A program made the position numbers and the translations under genes. From Pegea sp. RAD2-039 (taxonomy: Eukaryota > Chordata > Thaliacea > Salpida > Salpidae): a DNA stretch of 64,000 nucleotides. The notes beneath the pieces are model-generated. The model saw only the letters and a program-made list of their open reading frames with translations. It ran no database searches and was not told where the DNA came from. The DNA is taken from the NCBI GenBank assembly GCA_034620365.1, contig JAQGEQ010000080.1, positions 1-64,000 of the forward strand, read 5' to 3'. Shown here piece by piece: positions 53,083 through 64,000 of the stretch. How positions within the stretch are numbered: the first letter of the stretch is position 1; each line of letters opens with the position of its first letter.

Positions 53083-53530
53083 TGATAAACTTTTTAATAA
53101 ACTTTGTAATAAACTTTTTAATAAACCTTTTAATAAACTTTTTAATAAACTTTTTAATAAACTTTTTAATAAACTCTTAATAAACTTTTTAATAAACTTT
53201 TTAATAAACCTTTTAATAAACGTTTTAATAAACTTTTTAATAAACTTTTTAATAAACTTTTTAATAAACCTTTTAATAAACGTTTTAATAAACTTTTTAA
53301 TAAACTTTTTAATAAACTTTTTAATAAACGTTTTAATAAACGTTTTAATAAACTTTTTAATAAACTTTTTAATAAACTTTTTAATAAACCTTTTAATAAA
53401 CTTTTTAATAAACTTTTTAATAAACCTTTTAATAAACGTTTTAATAAACTTTTTAATAAACGTTTTAATAAACTTTTTAATAAACTTTTTAATAAACGTT
53501 TTAATAAACTTTTTAATAAACTTTTTAATA
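53083..53530 (+). repeat. 12-bp array TAATAAACTTTT, about 37 units
   Basis: Tandem array in the left arm. The matching array in the right arm (63655-63758) has only about nine units. Neither arm contains LINE sequence at this point, so the array belongs to the ancestral duplicated unit. Confidence 0.95.
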
Positions 53531-54621
53531 AGCTCTTAATGTTGGATGGAGTCTTAGTACGATAGGGAGAGCTTTTAGTGGAACAAACTTTTGAATTAAA
53601 ATCTTTATATAATGACTTAATGGATCTTTATTGATTATTGTAATAATCCCTTAATGACATTTTCATTCAGAAGAAGATGGATGGATGTTAAATCTATTTA
53701 AAGTTAGTTCTATACGAATTAGGAGAAGCCATATCACCATTGAGGGAGCTTATAGATGGATTACACTGAACTATAAAAGAGGTAATGAAATGGTAGTAGG
53801 TGGAAGAGATAAATGAACAGAATACAAATTAGTTAAGTCCAACGATGTTACAGAATATAACCTCTAAAATGTGACCTTTTTGAATGATTGAGTTAAAGAA
53901 TTGATGGTTATAAAATCGAAAAAGGCAGAAAAAGGAAATTCTGAATATAAATGATTTAGATTAGTGTGAACCCGTGTAAGGTTGGCTAATATTATGTTTT
54001 CAGCGGGTTTGATTAAGAATCTATTTTGTAACTCGTAAATACAACAAATTTAAAAGATTTTATAAAATTAAGTCAAATTAGTCAGATTATTTACACTAAG
54101 TCTGATTTTCTGCAATTTTCTTTATTTTATCCTAACCTTTACTGTCCATAATCTTTACTTTACTGTATTGATAATCTTGTTAAATGGTGGTACTTAACAA
54201 TTTTGTTTGTTTGCAGCCATTTTGAATTGTATTTATTAAAACGTCTGTCTGATTTGTTATCTGATAACTAAAATAATATAATAGAAATAATTAAGATCAA
54301 TTTTATTGAATTAACCAAAAATATTATAAGATTCAGGAAATGTTTAATATAAAAAAATATCAAAAAATGTTTTATTTATTTCATTAAGGTCATTTTATTG
54401 GATTAACTTCATCCATAGAAACCAATTTCCACTTGTTTTTGTTAATAACTAAAAAATATGTCTTTTATGTCTCTTACTAAGGTTTTTTTTGAAATATTAC
54501 ATTTTTTTTTACTAAGAGATTGCTTTACAAAAGCTGCTTTTAATAACTAAAACATCTCTTACTACATCTCTTAGTATTGTAAACGTAAAAGTAAAGAATA
54601 AATGTAAAAATATTTAATAAA

Positions 54622-54879
54622 TCATTTAAGATCTAAGCAAGAGCAAGCATGAAACTTTAAAAAAATAAAAAATTTATGTAATTCCTTACCAAACTTTGGT
54701 TTGACTTCTCTAATTTCAGAATCTTGTTGAGTAGGTATCACCTTTTCTGATTTTGGAGACGATTTAACAACCTTTTGTAAAGTAACAGTAACTATTTTTA
54801 AAGTTGGTTGATTTTCTACTTTCAGTTTCTTGATCTTTGTTTTCTTGCTCTTTATTTGTTTGATAACTGATTTAGTCAT
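54622..54879 (-). CDS. Lysine-rich ORF or first exon, left-arm copy
   Basis: MTKSVIKQIKSKKTKIKKLK, then VENQPTLKIVTVTLQKVVKS and SPKSEKVIPTQQDSEIREVK; 85 residues. The right arm carries an 85-residue homologue (61575-61832) that is identical after residue 25 except near the C-terminus, and has the same start. A GTAAGG donor follows KPKFG in both copies, so the real coding part may be a 66-residue first exon, the last 19 residues being read-through. The N-terminus is basic; no family recognised. Maintenance of the frame in both arms is suggestive, but no second exon was found. Confidence 0.4.
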   Translation of the reverse strand: MTKSVIKQIKSKKTKIKKLKVENQPTLKIVTVTLQKVVKSSPKSEKVIPTQQDSEIREVKPKFGKELHKFFIFLKFHACSCLDLK

Positions 54880-56539
54880 TTGGAAAGATGAGAACTACTC
54901 AGTGCAGATAGTATACAAATAGATAGTTTGAATTAAATATTACCTGTAAAAATTGTATTCTAAATATTATATTTGGTACTTTGTAAATTACATAATTGAA
55001 ACCTTTTTTTAGATTACATATTTCAATTATGTAAATTTTAATAAAGAACTAAATAAAAACAAACCTTTTAAAAAGATAATTTTATATTATAGAAAAGTTA
55101 AATTTAAAACATTGAATATTAAATTTCTTACAAATTATAAATACAATTTTCTTCAAATTTTAATTTACAATGAAACTAAAAAAAAGAAATGTTAGCATGC
55201 ATACGTAAAACTAACCAAAAAATCGGAAAAAATAAAACTTTATAAAAGTTAGAATTATTTTAAAAACTTTTTCTAAAACTTTACTATTTATACAAAATTG
55301 TACTTTCAATTCTTGCTTTTTACTAATATAGTTGTAAAACAACTCTGAAAAAAGTTTCATTTTACTTAATACATAAAAAACTGTTACTTTTTTTAACATT
55401 TAATTAAAATAATCAATAAATATTTCTATTTGATAATAAAACTAAGTTAATAACTAATTACATTCAGTTTATAAATTAAAATACAATTAAAACAGGAATA
55501 AGAGGCTTTCCTAATCCAACTCTACTAGCGGATAGTTGGAAAGTAAATAGAGATAGCTAGAGCTAGATCTTGAAGTGAATTCCCTTAAACTAAAACGGAG
55601 TATACTGAAAATGGAACCAAATAAAATGTTTAAAAGATTTAATGAATTTGTAAAAATGAAGATGACAGTTTTGTAAAAGAAAACTCTACTGTTTTAGGTA
55701 TTTTTTTAATTGTTTTAATTATGTATTGAAGACTAATTCATAAAAACTTTTATAATCAAATTTGTTAAACAGAAGAAAGTATGACAAACCAAAATAATTT
55801 CTCTGATTAAATATTTCATGTTGATATAATAGATTAATTGTTTGTTTATTTACTGAATAACACATGGCTGCAAATAACAATTCACAATATAATTTACAAA
55901 ATGAAAAAAAGTTTCAAATACTACAGATCAACATTTGGAGATTTCTTCTTTTTATTGTTTCACTTTTTAATAAATTGTTTTGACTTTTACTTTCTAATCT
56001 TAATTTCAAAAGAATTGAATTTGATGTAGTAACAGGTTAACATAATGTAGAATAAAATTTCTTTATATAGAGCTTTATTCAATTTGTAGAAAGGGATTAG
56101 CAACAACGATAAGTCACAAAGGTCCTCGCTACAAACACACCACAGTCTGTCACAGAATGAGCTAGGCATATACAGTAGTAAGACATGACAAATTTACGTA
56201 AGCGGCAAAATATTCTACCCAATTCGAATACACTACAAGTAATTACAAAAGTGGAATAGCTTTTCGAAAAAGCTGCTAACCAAGTAGGTTTTAATCATGT
56301 TGTTGAATCAATCGATTTTGACAGAAAGCGTTATGATAATACAAAAAATAAAATGATTATTTCTTTCAACTCTTGATAGTTTTTTATCATTGCTACTTTC
56401 TAAGCAGACATCTCAATTGATAACTGAATTTGCATATTAGTTTAATGAATTAATATCACTATAAGCAGCAAAACGACACAAGAAACATTAAAAAGACAAA
56501 TAAGTTCTTATTTATGAAACGTTTTAAACAGAACTTAAA

Positions 56540-57175
56540 CTAAAACACATTTACAAGATTAGTATATAGGAAACTTAATATTAAATATGATAGTTATAAA
56601 CATCGTCTCAGTCTCTTCAATTTAGATACTTTGGAAATCCGACGGATTAAATACGATTTTATTCTTATTTTTAAAATTATCCACAAATTAATTGACATTC
56701 AGTTTGATGATTTCTTTTCCATTAGTCCTTCCTTTAAGTTATATCAGCTTAGACGACACCCATTACACATTAATAAGCCTATATCACCTAGTACACTAGT
56801 CAGAGCAAATTCTTTCTCATACTGCACAATTACTACATGGAATCAGCTGCCATCAGACATTGCCATGTCGAAGTCACTCGAATTGTTCAAGCAGAAGTTA
56901 AACCGTTATAATATTGCCAACATTGTCATTTATAAACTGTGATTTTTTCTCTTTCTTATATTATTAACATTCCATGTAATTGTTCACTGTTATATGCTTT
57001 GAGGACTACTGAAATTCCATGTATTACATCTTTTGCTTTCTATATTTTTGGCTAAATAGATGTTATTTGTGAGAATGTGTCTTAGCGAGAGGTGCACTTT
57101 TCAGGTACCCTCCTTAGCATTTATTGAAATAAATAAATAAATATTATAAATAAATGAATAAATAAATAAATAAAA
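56540..57175 (+). mobile_element. Non-LTR retrotransposon, 5'-truncated copy F
   Basis: It starts at the ORF2 phrase ACATTTACAAGATTAGTATA and runs through a 103-residue open C-terminal frame (56631-56942), the 3' UTR, GTTATTTGTGAGAATGTGTC and an ATAAATAAATAAA tail. The right arm of the inverted repeat lacks it: the empty site is near 59463. Left flank CTAAAAC and right flank AAAACTAC against CTAAAACTAC at the empty site indicate a short target-site duplication (AAAAC, at least 5 bp). Confidence 0.92.
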
Positions 57176-57499
57176 ACTACATTCAAATAAGTTAGGTTCT
57201 AAAGTAAGTTAAAGTAATATAATCATTTACTGACAAGTTTTTGCTTTATCGTAGACATTATGTTATAAAACTTACTAATCTAGGATAAGTTCTGTTCACT
57301 TATCAGTTTGTTCTACTACCTCTACTACCTTTTATCCAAGGACATTTTAAACATTTCTTGATTTTCATCTTTATTCATAAATAGATTTTAAGATTTTTTT
57401 TGTATAACCTTTTGATTTTAAGCCATAATTTTAAACCTAAAATAGATTTTCTGTTATTCTTCTCTAATGCATTAGTTGTCTTTTTCTACTTAAGAATTA

Positions 57500-59160
57500 T
57501 TTCAACAACCATGAAACTGTTTTTTTAAATTATTTCATATACTAAAATTTCGTTAAAGAAATAGAAAACCTAATGCACCAGAAAAATATGAGATTCTTAA
57601 GATGAAAATAACTTTTCAAAATGGATACAAACATCAAAATTGAAGTAAAAACCCAAAAGTTAAAGTCTTCAGGCAGTTAAGTTAATTAAAAGTTTGAAAA
57701 AATTCTAATTTAAACAAATTGTAAGAAAGAAAAACTCTTAAGTTAAGAAACCAATTTTTCTTTGACTAAAACGTAGGTGTATAAAATGATGTTTTATGAG
57801 ATATAAACAAGAAGTTGTTACAGATAATTAATATACTTAAAATTTTCAAGGAAAGGCAGTCGAAAAACTCTCAAGAAAAGACTTTTTGGTTTAAAAAACA
57901 GTTTGATTATGACAAAAAGTTTTGTCATAAAAATGTTTAAAAAAAGGAAATGTTGAAAAATAAAACCTTGGACCTCTTAAGACGTCTTTAAAAAGCAAAA
58001 TGGAATAATCCAGAAAACAGAATTTGCGGGGACTAAATAGTTTCCTAGGTTTAAAAACAGCTTTTGAAGGCAATCTCTTAGTAAAAAAATAAATTTAAAA
58101 ATCAAAAGAACGCTTAGTAGACAGTTTTTAAGAAAAAAAGGAAATTCCTTAGCTTATAGAACAAATTCTTTGTGGCATAAATCTCAAAATTTAAGGAAAA
58201 TTCAAAATTTGTTAATTGAAGCATTAAAATGATAGAATAATTTGAAAGCTAACAAAAGTTCTAGGGCAGTAAACCTGTTCTTTATTTCTTTCTTTAGTTT
58301 TTCAAGGACAATTATTTTCTGTGTCAACGGTTTATTAATACTGTAGCAATAACTTAGTAACAAAAAATTAACAAAATCAAAAATCAATCAGATTAAAATT
58401 GTATATAGAACGTTGATTTCAATAAAATAATTTAAATTAGATAAAAATATTAGTAATATTAAATTAAAGCTTCTAAAGAATGAATTAGATATCAACAAAT
58501 TCTGATGTTCAATAAATGTTTTCGTTTTTAGTATACAAATTTGTAGAATATTAAAGATATGTTAGAAGTTAAAAAAAATCATTGATCTAAATATAAATCG
58601 TAAATGTCTTTCGTTTTTTAAAAAAGGCATTGCAAAAAAAAAAAGAAAAACAATTTTCAAGTAAGAAGAATTTGTTTAATACTGCTAAATCTGCAAAGTT
58701 AAGAAAATTTCAAAATTGGGAAAACTAATCATTGAAACGTTGAAAGTAATTTTCAAGTAGCAAAAAATGTAAACTTCCTTCTTTAAAAGAAATTGATTTT
58801 CACATCAATAAAATATTGTTATTTTGGGAATTTCTTTAAAAATAAATAAAAACTTAAAAGTATATTAAACTAAATTAAGTAGTTGGAATAGTTTTAAACA
58901 ATAGACTAAAACTAAGGCAATAGAACACAACATCAAAAAATGAACTTCCTAAATTTATAGAATGTTGTTACAATGGCTGAAAAGTGAAAAAATAGAAATA
59001 ATTATAATTTTTGAATTGGCAAAACCAAACATGGTAATAAATCAAAATATCAGAGAAAATATCAGAAAATGAAATTTTCTTTTAATTGAAACAGGTTGAT
59101 GCTGGCCAAATACTTATTAAAAAGCAGAAAAGTTATTAAATGAAGCATTAAGGTTGTTTA
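57500..59160. repeat. Spacer between the inverted arms
   Basis: Unpaired centre of the inverted repeat. Its first part (about 57545-58100) recurs in direct orientation inside the right arm at about 62280-62840 (GAAAACCTAATGCACCAGAA, AGATGAAAATAACTTTTCAA, GCGGGGACTAA, TTTCCTAGGTTTAAAAA). The remainder is AT-rich without recognised genes. Confidence 0.7.
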
Positions 59161-61574
59161 ATATTTCTAAAGTAGAAAAAGACAACTAAGGCATTAGAGT
59201 ATAATAAAAGAAAAACTATTTTAAGTCAAAATTATGGTTTAAAATAAATATTATTTATAAAACAACCATGAAAGCAAGAAATGTTTAAAATGTCTTTGAA
59301 AAAAGGTAGTAGAGGTAGTAGAAAAAACTGATAAGTGAACAGAACTTATCCTTGATTAGTAAGTTCAATAACATAATGTCTACGATAAAGCAAAAACTTG
59401 TCAGTAAATGATTATATTACTTTAACTTACTTTAGAAACTAACTTAATTGGATGTAGTTTTAGCTTATTAGATGTTTAAAACGTTTTATAAATAAGAACT
59501 TATTTGTCTTTTTAATGTTTCTTTTATCGTTTTGCAGCTTATGGTGATATTAATTTATTAAACTAATATGCAAATTCAGTTATCAATTGAGATGTCTGCT
59601 TAGATAGCAGCATTGATAAAAAATTATCAAGAGTTGAAAGAAATAATCATTTTATTTTTTATATTATCATAACGCTGTCTGTTAAAATCGATTGACTCAA
59701 CAACATGATTAAAACCTACTTGGCTAGCAGCTTTTTCGAAAAGCTATTCCAGTTTTGTAAATATTTATAGTGTATTTGAATTAGGTAGAATATTTTGCCG
59801 CTTACGTAAATTTGTCATGCCTTACTACTGTATATGCCTAGCTCATCTGTGACAGACTGTGGTGTGTTTGTAGCGAGGACCTTTGTGACTTATCGTTGTT
59901 GCTAGTCGCTTTCTACAAATTGAATAAAGCTCTATTTAAAGAAATTTTATTCTACATTAGGTTAACCTGTTACTACACCAAGTTCAATTCTTTTGAAATT
60001 AAGATTAGAAAGTAAAAGTCAAAACATTTTATTAAAAAGTGAAACAATAAAAAGAAGAAATCTCCAAATGTTGATCTGTAGTATTTGAAACTTTTTTTCA
60101 TTTTGTAAATTATATTGTGAATTGTTATTTGCAGCCATGTGTTATTTAGTAAATAAACAAACAATTAATCTATTATATCAACATAAAATATTTAATCAGA
60201 GAAATTATTTTGCTTTGTCATACTTTCTTCTGTTTAACAAATTTGATTATAAAAGTTTTTATGAATTAATCTTCAATACATAATTAAAACAATTGAAAAA
60301 ATATCTAAAACAGTAGAGTTTTCTTTTACAAGACTGTCATCTTTATTTTTACAAATTCATTGAATCTTTTAAACATTTTATTTGGTTCCATTTTCAGTAT
60401 ACTCCGTTTTAGTTTAAGGGAATTCACTTCAAGATCTAGCTCTAGCTATCTCTATTTACTTTCCAACTATCCGCTAGTAGAGTTGTATTAGGAAAGCCTC
60501 ATATTCCTGTTTTAATTGTATTTTAATTTATAAACTGAATGTAATTAGTTATTAACTTAGTTTTATTATCAAATAGAAATATTTATTGATTATTTTAATT
60601 AAATGTTAAAAAAAGTAACAGTTTTTTATGTATTAAGTAAAATGAAACTTTTTTCAGAGTTGTTTTACAACTATATTAGTAAAAAGCAAGAATTAAAAAT
60701 ACAATTTTGTATAAATAGCAAAGTTTTAGAAAAAAGTTTTTAAAATAATTCTAACTTTTATAAAGTTTTATTTTTTCCGATTTTTTGGTTATTTTTACGT
60801 ATGCATGCTAACATTTCTTTTTTTTAGTTTCATTGTAAATTAAAATTTGGAGAAAATTGTATTTATAATTTGTAAGAAATTTAATATTCAATGTTTTAAA
60901 TTTAACTTTTCTATAATATAAAATTATATTTTTAAAAGGTTTGTTTTTATTTCATTCTTTATTAAAATTGCATAAGTTAAATATTTAATCTAAAAAAAGG
61001 TTTCAATTATGTAATGTATTTTTGGTATTAATTTCTTCAAATAACTGTTAGTATTTATAAATATAGTTTTATATTATGTAAATTTTCAAACCGTCTAGTA
61101 AATTCTTTTGTTTTTCTCATTTTAGCATCAAATGTTTACAATTATTTTTTTCTTTATTATGTTTTCTATTATAAATATATAGTGGTAGATAATAATAATA
61201 AATAATAAAAATAATAATAAATACTTAGAGATTAAAAAAGAAATTAAAGAAACTAAAAATACCATATTGAATGAATAAATGGTAATATTATTGATAGATC
61301 GGAAGACGTTAATATATCTATAGAGGTATCTAAGAGTAATAGATTGGAGACAAAATAAAGACATTAAAGTTGCTGCTAAATAAATGAAATGAAAGAAGGA
61401 AAAGCAAATTTATTGAGAAAAAATAAATTCTGTTAGGAATTTCTGCTCCTTTGTACCTTTAATGTAAAATCACAAAATTACCTTTCATATTTAGAATACA
61501 ATTTTTACAGGTAATATTTAATTCAAACTATCTATTTGTATACTATCTGCACTGAGTAGTTCTCATCTTTCCAA

Positions 61575-61832
61575 ATGACTAAATCAGTTATCAAAAAAAC
61601 AAAGATCAAAAAACCTAAGATCAAGGAACTGAAAGTAGAAAATCAACCAACTTTAAAAATAGTTACTGTTACTTTACAAAAGGTTGTTAAATCGTCTCCA
61701 AAATCAGAAAAGGTGATACCTACTCAACAAGATTCTGAAATTAGAGAAGTCAAACCAAAGTTTGGTAAGGAATTACATAAATTTTTTATTTTTTTAAAGT
61801 TTCATGCTTGCTCTTGCTTAAATCTTAAATGA
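61575..61832 (+). CDS. Lysine-rich ORF or first exon, right-arm copy
   Basis: Homologue of 54622-54879: MTKSVIKKTKIKKPKIKELK, then VENQPTLKIVTVTLQKVVKS and SPKSEKVIPTQQDSEIREVK. Changes relative to the left copy cluster in the first 22 residues and include amino-acid changes (Q to K, S to I, T to P, K to E). The GTAAGG donor after KPKFG is retained. Function unknown. Confidence 0.4.
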   Translation: MTKSVIKKTKIKKPKIKELKVENQPTLKIVTVTLQKVVKSSPKSEKVIPTQQDSEIREVKPKFGKELHKFFIFLKFHACSCLNLK

Positions 61833-62119
61833 TTTATTAAATATCTTTACATTTATTCTTTACTTTTACGTTTACAATACTAATAGACATATTTTTTTAG
61901 TTATTAACCGAAACATGTGGAAAATGGTTTCTATGGATGAAGTTAATCCAATAAAATATTGACCTTAATGAAATAAATAAAACATTTTTTGATATTTTTT
62001 TATATTAAACATTTCTTGAGTTTTGTAATATCTTCGGTTAATTGAATAAAATTGATCTTATTTATTTCTATTATTTTATATTATTTATCTACAAATAGTG
62101 AATGGCTTTAGATAACAAT

Positions 62120-62215
62120 TTATTTATTATTTATTACAATAAATGTGAGGGAGGGTGCCTAAAGAGAGCACCTCTCGCTAACACACATTCTCACAAATTA
62201 GATCTATTTGATGTG
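62120..62215 (-). mobile_element. LINE 3' tail remnant (copy G)
   Basis: It carries AATAAATG, GGGTGCCT and AGCACCTCTCGCTAACACAC, then ATTCTCACAAAT: the last 80-90 bp of the LINE family on the minus strand. It is present only in the right arm, at the junction with the inserted spacer-like DNA. Confidence 0.8.
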
Positions 62216-63654
62216 TAAACGAAAAAGCATATGACAATGAAGATGGAAACTATTTATGAAAGTATATACTACTATTTAAAATAGTTAAAATTTCTTTGAA
62301 GAAGTAGAAAACCTATTGCACCAGAAAATTTGAGATTCTTAAGATGAAAATAACTTTTCAAAGAGCTACAAACATCAAAATTGAAGTAAAAACCCAAGTA
62401 TTAAAAGTTAGAGTCTTGAAATTAACTAAAAGTTTGAAAAAAGCTAATATTACATTTAAACAAATTATAAGAAGGAAAAACTCTTAAGTTAAGAAACTAA
62501 TTTTTCTTTGACTAAAACGTAGGTATATAAAATGATGTTTTATGAGATATAAACAAAAAGTTGTTACAGATATACTCAAAATTTTCAAGGAAAGGCAATC
62601 GAAAAACTTCTAGGAAACAGTTTTTGATTATGACAAAAACTGATGTTTTAAAAAAAGGAAATGTTGAAAAATAAAACCTTGAACCTTTTAAGACCTCTTT
62701 AAAAAGCAAAACGGAATAATCCAGGAAAACAGAATTTGCGGGGACTAATTAATTTCCTAGGTTTAAAAAACAGCTTTTGAAGACAATCTCTTAGTAAAAA
62801 AATAAATTTAATAGTTCAAAAAAAAACTTAGTAAAAGACATAAAAGACATATTTTTTATTTATTAACAAAAACAAGTGGAAATTGGTTTCTATGGATGAA
62901 GTTAATCCAATAAAATGACTACAATGAAATAAATCTGAAAATTTCTTGATATATCTCCATTTTACATAATTCTTGAATTTTGTAATATTTTCGCTTAATT
63001 CAATAAAACTGATCTTAATTATTTCTATTATTTTATTTTATTTATCTACAAATAGTGCATGGATGCAAAAAAGATTACATTTTGGAAGTTGTATTCTCGA
63101 CTTAACTTGTATCCCGACTTAATTTTATAAAATCTTTTAAATTTGTTGTATTTAGAGTTACAAAATAGATTCTTAATCAAACCCGCTGAAAACATAATAT
63201 TAGCCAACCTTACACGGGTTCACACTAATCTAAATCATCTATATTCAGACGTTCCTTTTTCTGCCTTTTTCGATTTTATAACCATCAATTCTTTAACTCA
63301 TTCATTCAAAAAGGTCACATTTTAGAAGTTATATTCTGTAACATCGTTGGACTTAACTAATTTGTATTCTGTTCATTTATCTCTTCCACCTACAACAAAA
63401 TTTCATTACCTCTTTTATATTTCAGTGTAATCCATCTATAAGCTCCCTCAATGGTGATATGGCTTCTCCTAATTCGTATAGAACTAACTTTAAATAGATT
63501 TAACATCTATCTTCTTCTGAATGAAAATGTCATTAAGGGATTATTACAATAATCAATAAAGATCCATAAAGTCATTATATAAAGATTTTAATTCAAAAGT
63601 TTGTTCCATTAAAAGCTCTCCCTATCGTACTAAGACTCCATCCAACATTAAGAG

Positions 63655-63758
63655 CTTATTAAAAAGTTTATTAAAAAGTTTATTAAAAAGTTTATTAAAA
63701 AGTTTATTAAAAAGTTTATTAAGAGTTTATTAAAAAGTTTATTAAAAAGTTTATTAAA
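63655..63758 (-). repeat. 12-bp array, right-arm counterpart, about 9 units
   Basis: TTTATTAAAAAG units, the reverse complement of 53083-53530 but about four times shorter. Confidence 0.95.
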
Positions 63759-64000
63759 TGAAAAACATCTCTGCTAAGAAAATCTTAAGCTCATCACTTA
63801 AATTTTATGAAATTGCTAAATTAAAATTAAACTCCAAATCATACATACCGCTCTTATTGATAAAGAGAGGCATATAAATCGAATCAATCTAATCTTATGG
63901 ATGACTTTGTTCTCACTGAATTTGTCATTTTCACTGCCGTCTACATCATCAAAGATAAATTAACTCGTACATCTGATAAAACAACTTCCTACTTGTAAAA

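Larger units (their letters stand above)
52830..57500. repeat. Left arm of a large imperfect inverted repeat
   Basis: From about 52830 to about 57500 the sequence matches the reverse complement of about 64000 back to 59160. Shared markers include TGTAGACGGCAGTGAAAATG (63930 in the other arm), GGATTACACTGAA, the lysine-rich ORF, GCATGCATACGTAA, AGCTAGAGCTAGATCTTGAA, CTGTATATGCCTAG-type sequence and TCATTTACTGACAAGTTTTTG. The arms differ by point changes, array length, a LINE present only here, and extra DNA in the right arm. The outer limit of the right arm lies beyond the window. Confidence 0.9.
59160..64000. repeat. Right arm of the large inverted repeat (continues past window)
   Basis: Reverse-complement counterpart of 52830-57500. 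It has about 750 bp of extra DNA (about 62100-62850) made of a LINE tail plus a copy of the spacer sequence, flanked by two versions of one segment (about 61895-62095 and 62850-63060, both containing TTTCTATGGATGAAGTTAAT) of which the left arm has a single copy at about 54262-54450. Confidence 0.88.

Noticed and set aside
55838..56029. 63-residue frame repeated in both inverted arms (MFVYLLNNTWLQITIHNIIY)
   Set aside because: Conserved only because the arms are recent duplicates. It is hydrophobic AT-rich sequence without splice or start context, and the ACACATGGCTGCAAAT part is a dispersed repeat end.

Overview
This is a eukaryotic window: AT-rich, with multi-exon protein genes that have short GT-AG introns, truncated non-LTR retrotransposons and many long minisatellites. 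A complete connexin gene (four membrane segments, the HVRFWILQ motif, PRSTEKT before the last membrane segment) points to a chordate. The compact introns and divergent connexin suggest a tunicate. That assignment is inference, and I cannot name the species.

Layout. 1-5.6 kb: LINE 3' fragments and older dispersed repeats. 5.6-7.1 kb (-): UBAP1-like ESCRT-I subunit. 7.1-9.6 kb: featureless AT-rich DNA. 9.6-11.4 kb: an inverted, decayed partial copy of the connexin locus around a 1 kb 11-bp minisatellite. 12.8-16.9 kb (+): Src-family tyrosine kinase. 17.5-19.9 kb (-): Notchless (NLE1), tail-to-tail with the kinase. 20-20.65 kb: a repeat block that also occurs at 1-780. 23.2-31.3 kb (+): MYBBP1A / Pol5-like nucleolar protein with two giant intronic minisatellites. 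32-39.4 kb: LINE ORF1 and ORF2 relics. 41.8-44.9 kb (+): connexin, followed by 11-bp and 29-bp arrays. 47.6-48.8 kb (+): an unrecognised 233-residue gene. 49.6-52.8 kb: LINE fragment, an 8-bp array and a broken SRA-domain (UHRF-type) fragment. 52.8-64 kb: a large imperfect inverted repeat (left arm about 52.83-57.5 kb, right arm about 59.16 kb to the window edge) holding a duplicated lysine-rich ORF.

The most striking signal is the 8-bp palindrome TGACGTCA, often within the 12-bp palindrome GATGACGTCATC. It occurs at very high density in the UBAP1, Src, NLE1, MYBBP1A and connexin genes: in introns, UTRs and, in two of the three frames, inside coding exons, where it reads as x-D-V-x or x-T-S. 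It is essentially missing from the LINE-rich and inverted-repeat DNA and from the 233-residue gene. Three intronic minisatellites contain one copy per unit. In the Src kinase domain it looks like a clean 9-nt insertion adding Met-Thr-Ser. It resembles a eukaryotic counterpart of highly iterated palindromes and is the best candidate here for an undescribed system.

The five recognised genes are unrelated housekeeping or signalling genes: endosomal sorting, tyrosine kinase signalling, two ribosome-biogenesis factors (NLE1 and MYBBP1A, adjacent and divergent, start codons about 3.3 kb apart) and a gap-junction channel. Exon models were built by hand from splice sites and reading phase; all six close in frame.
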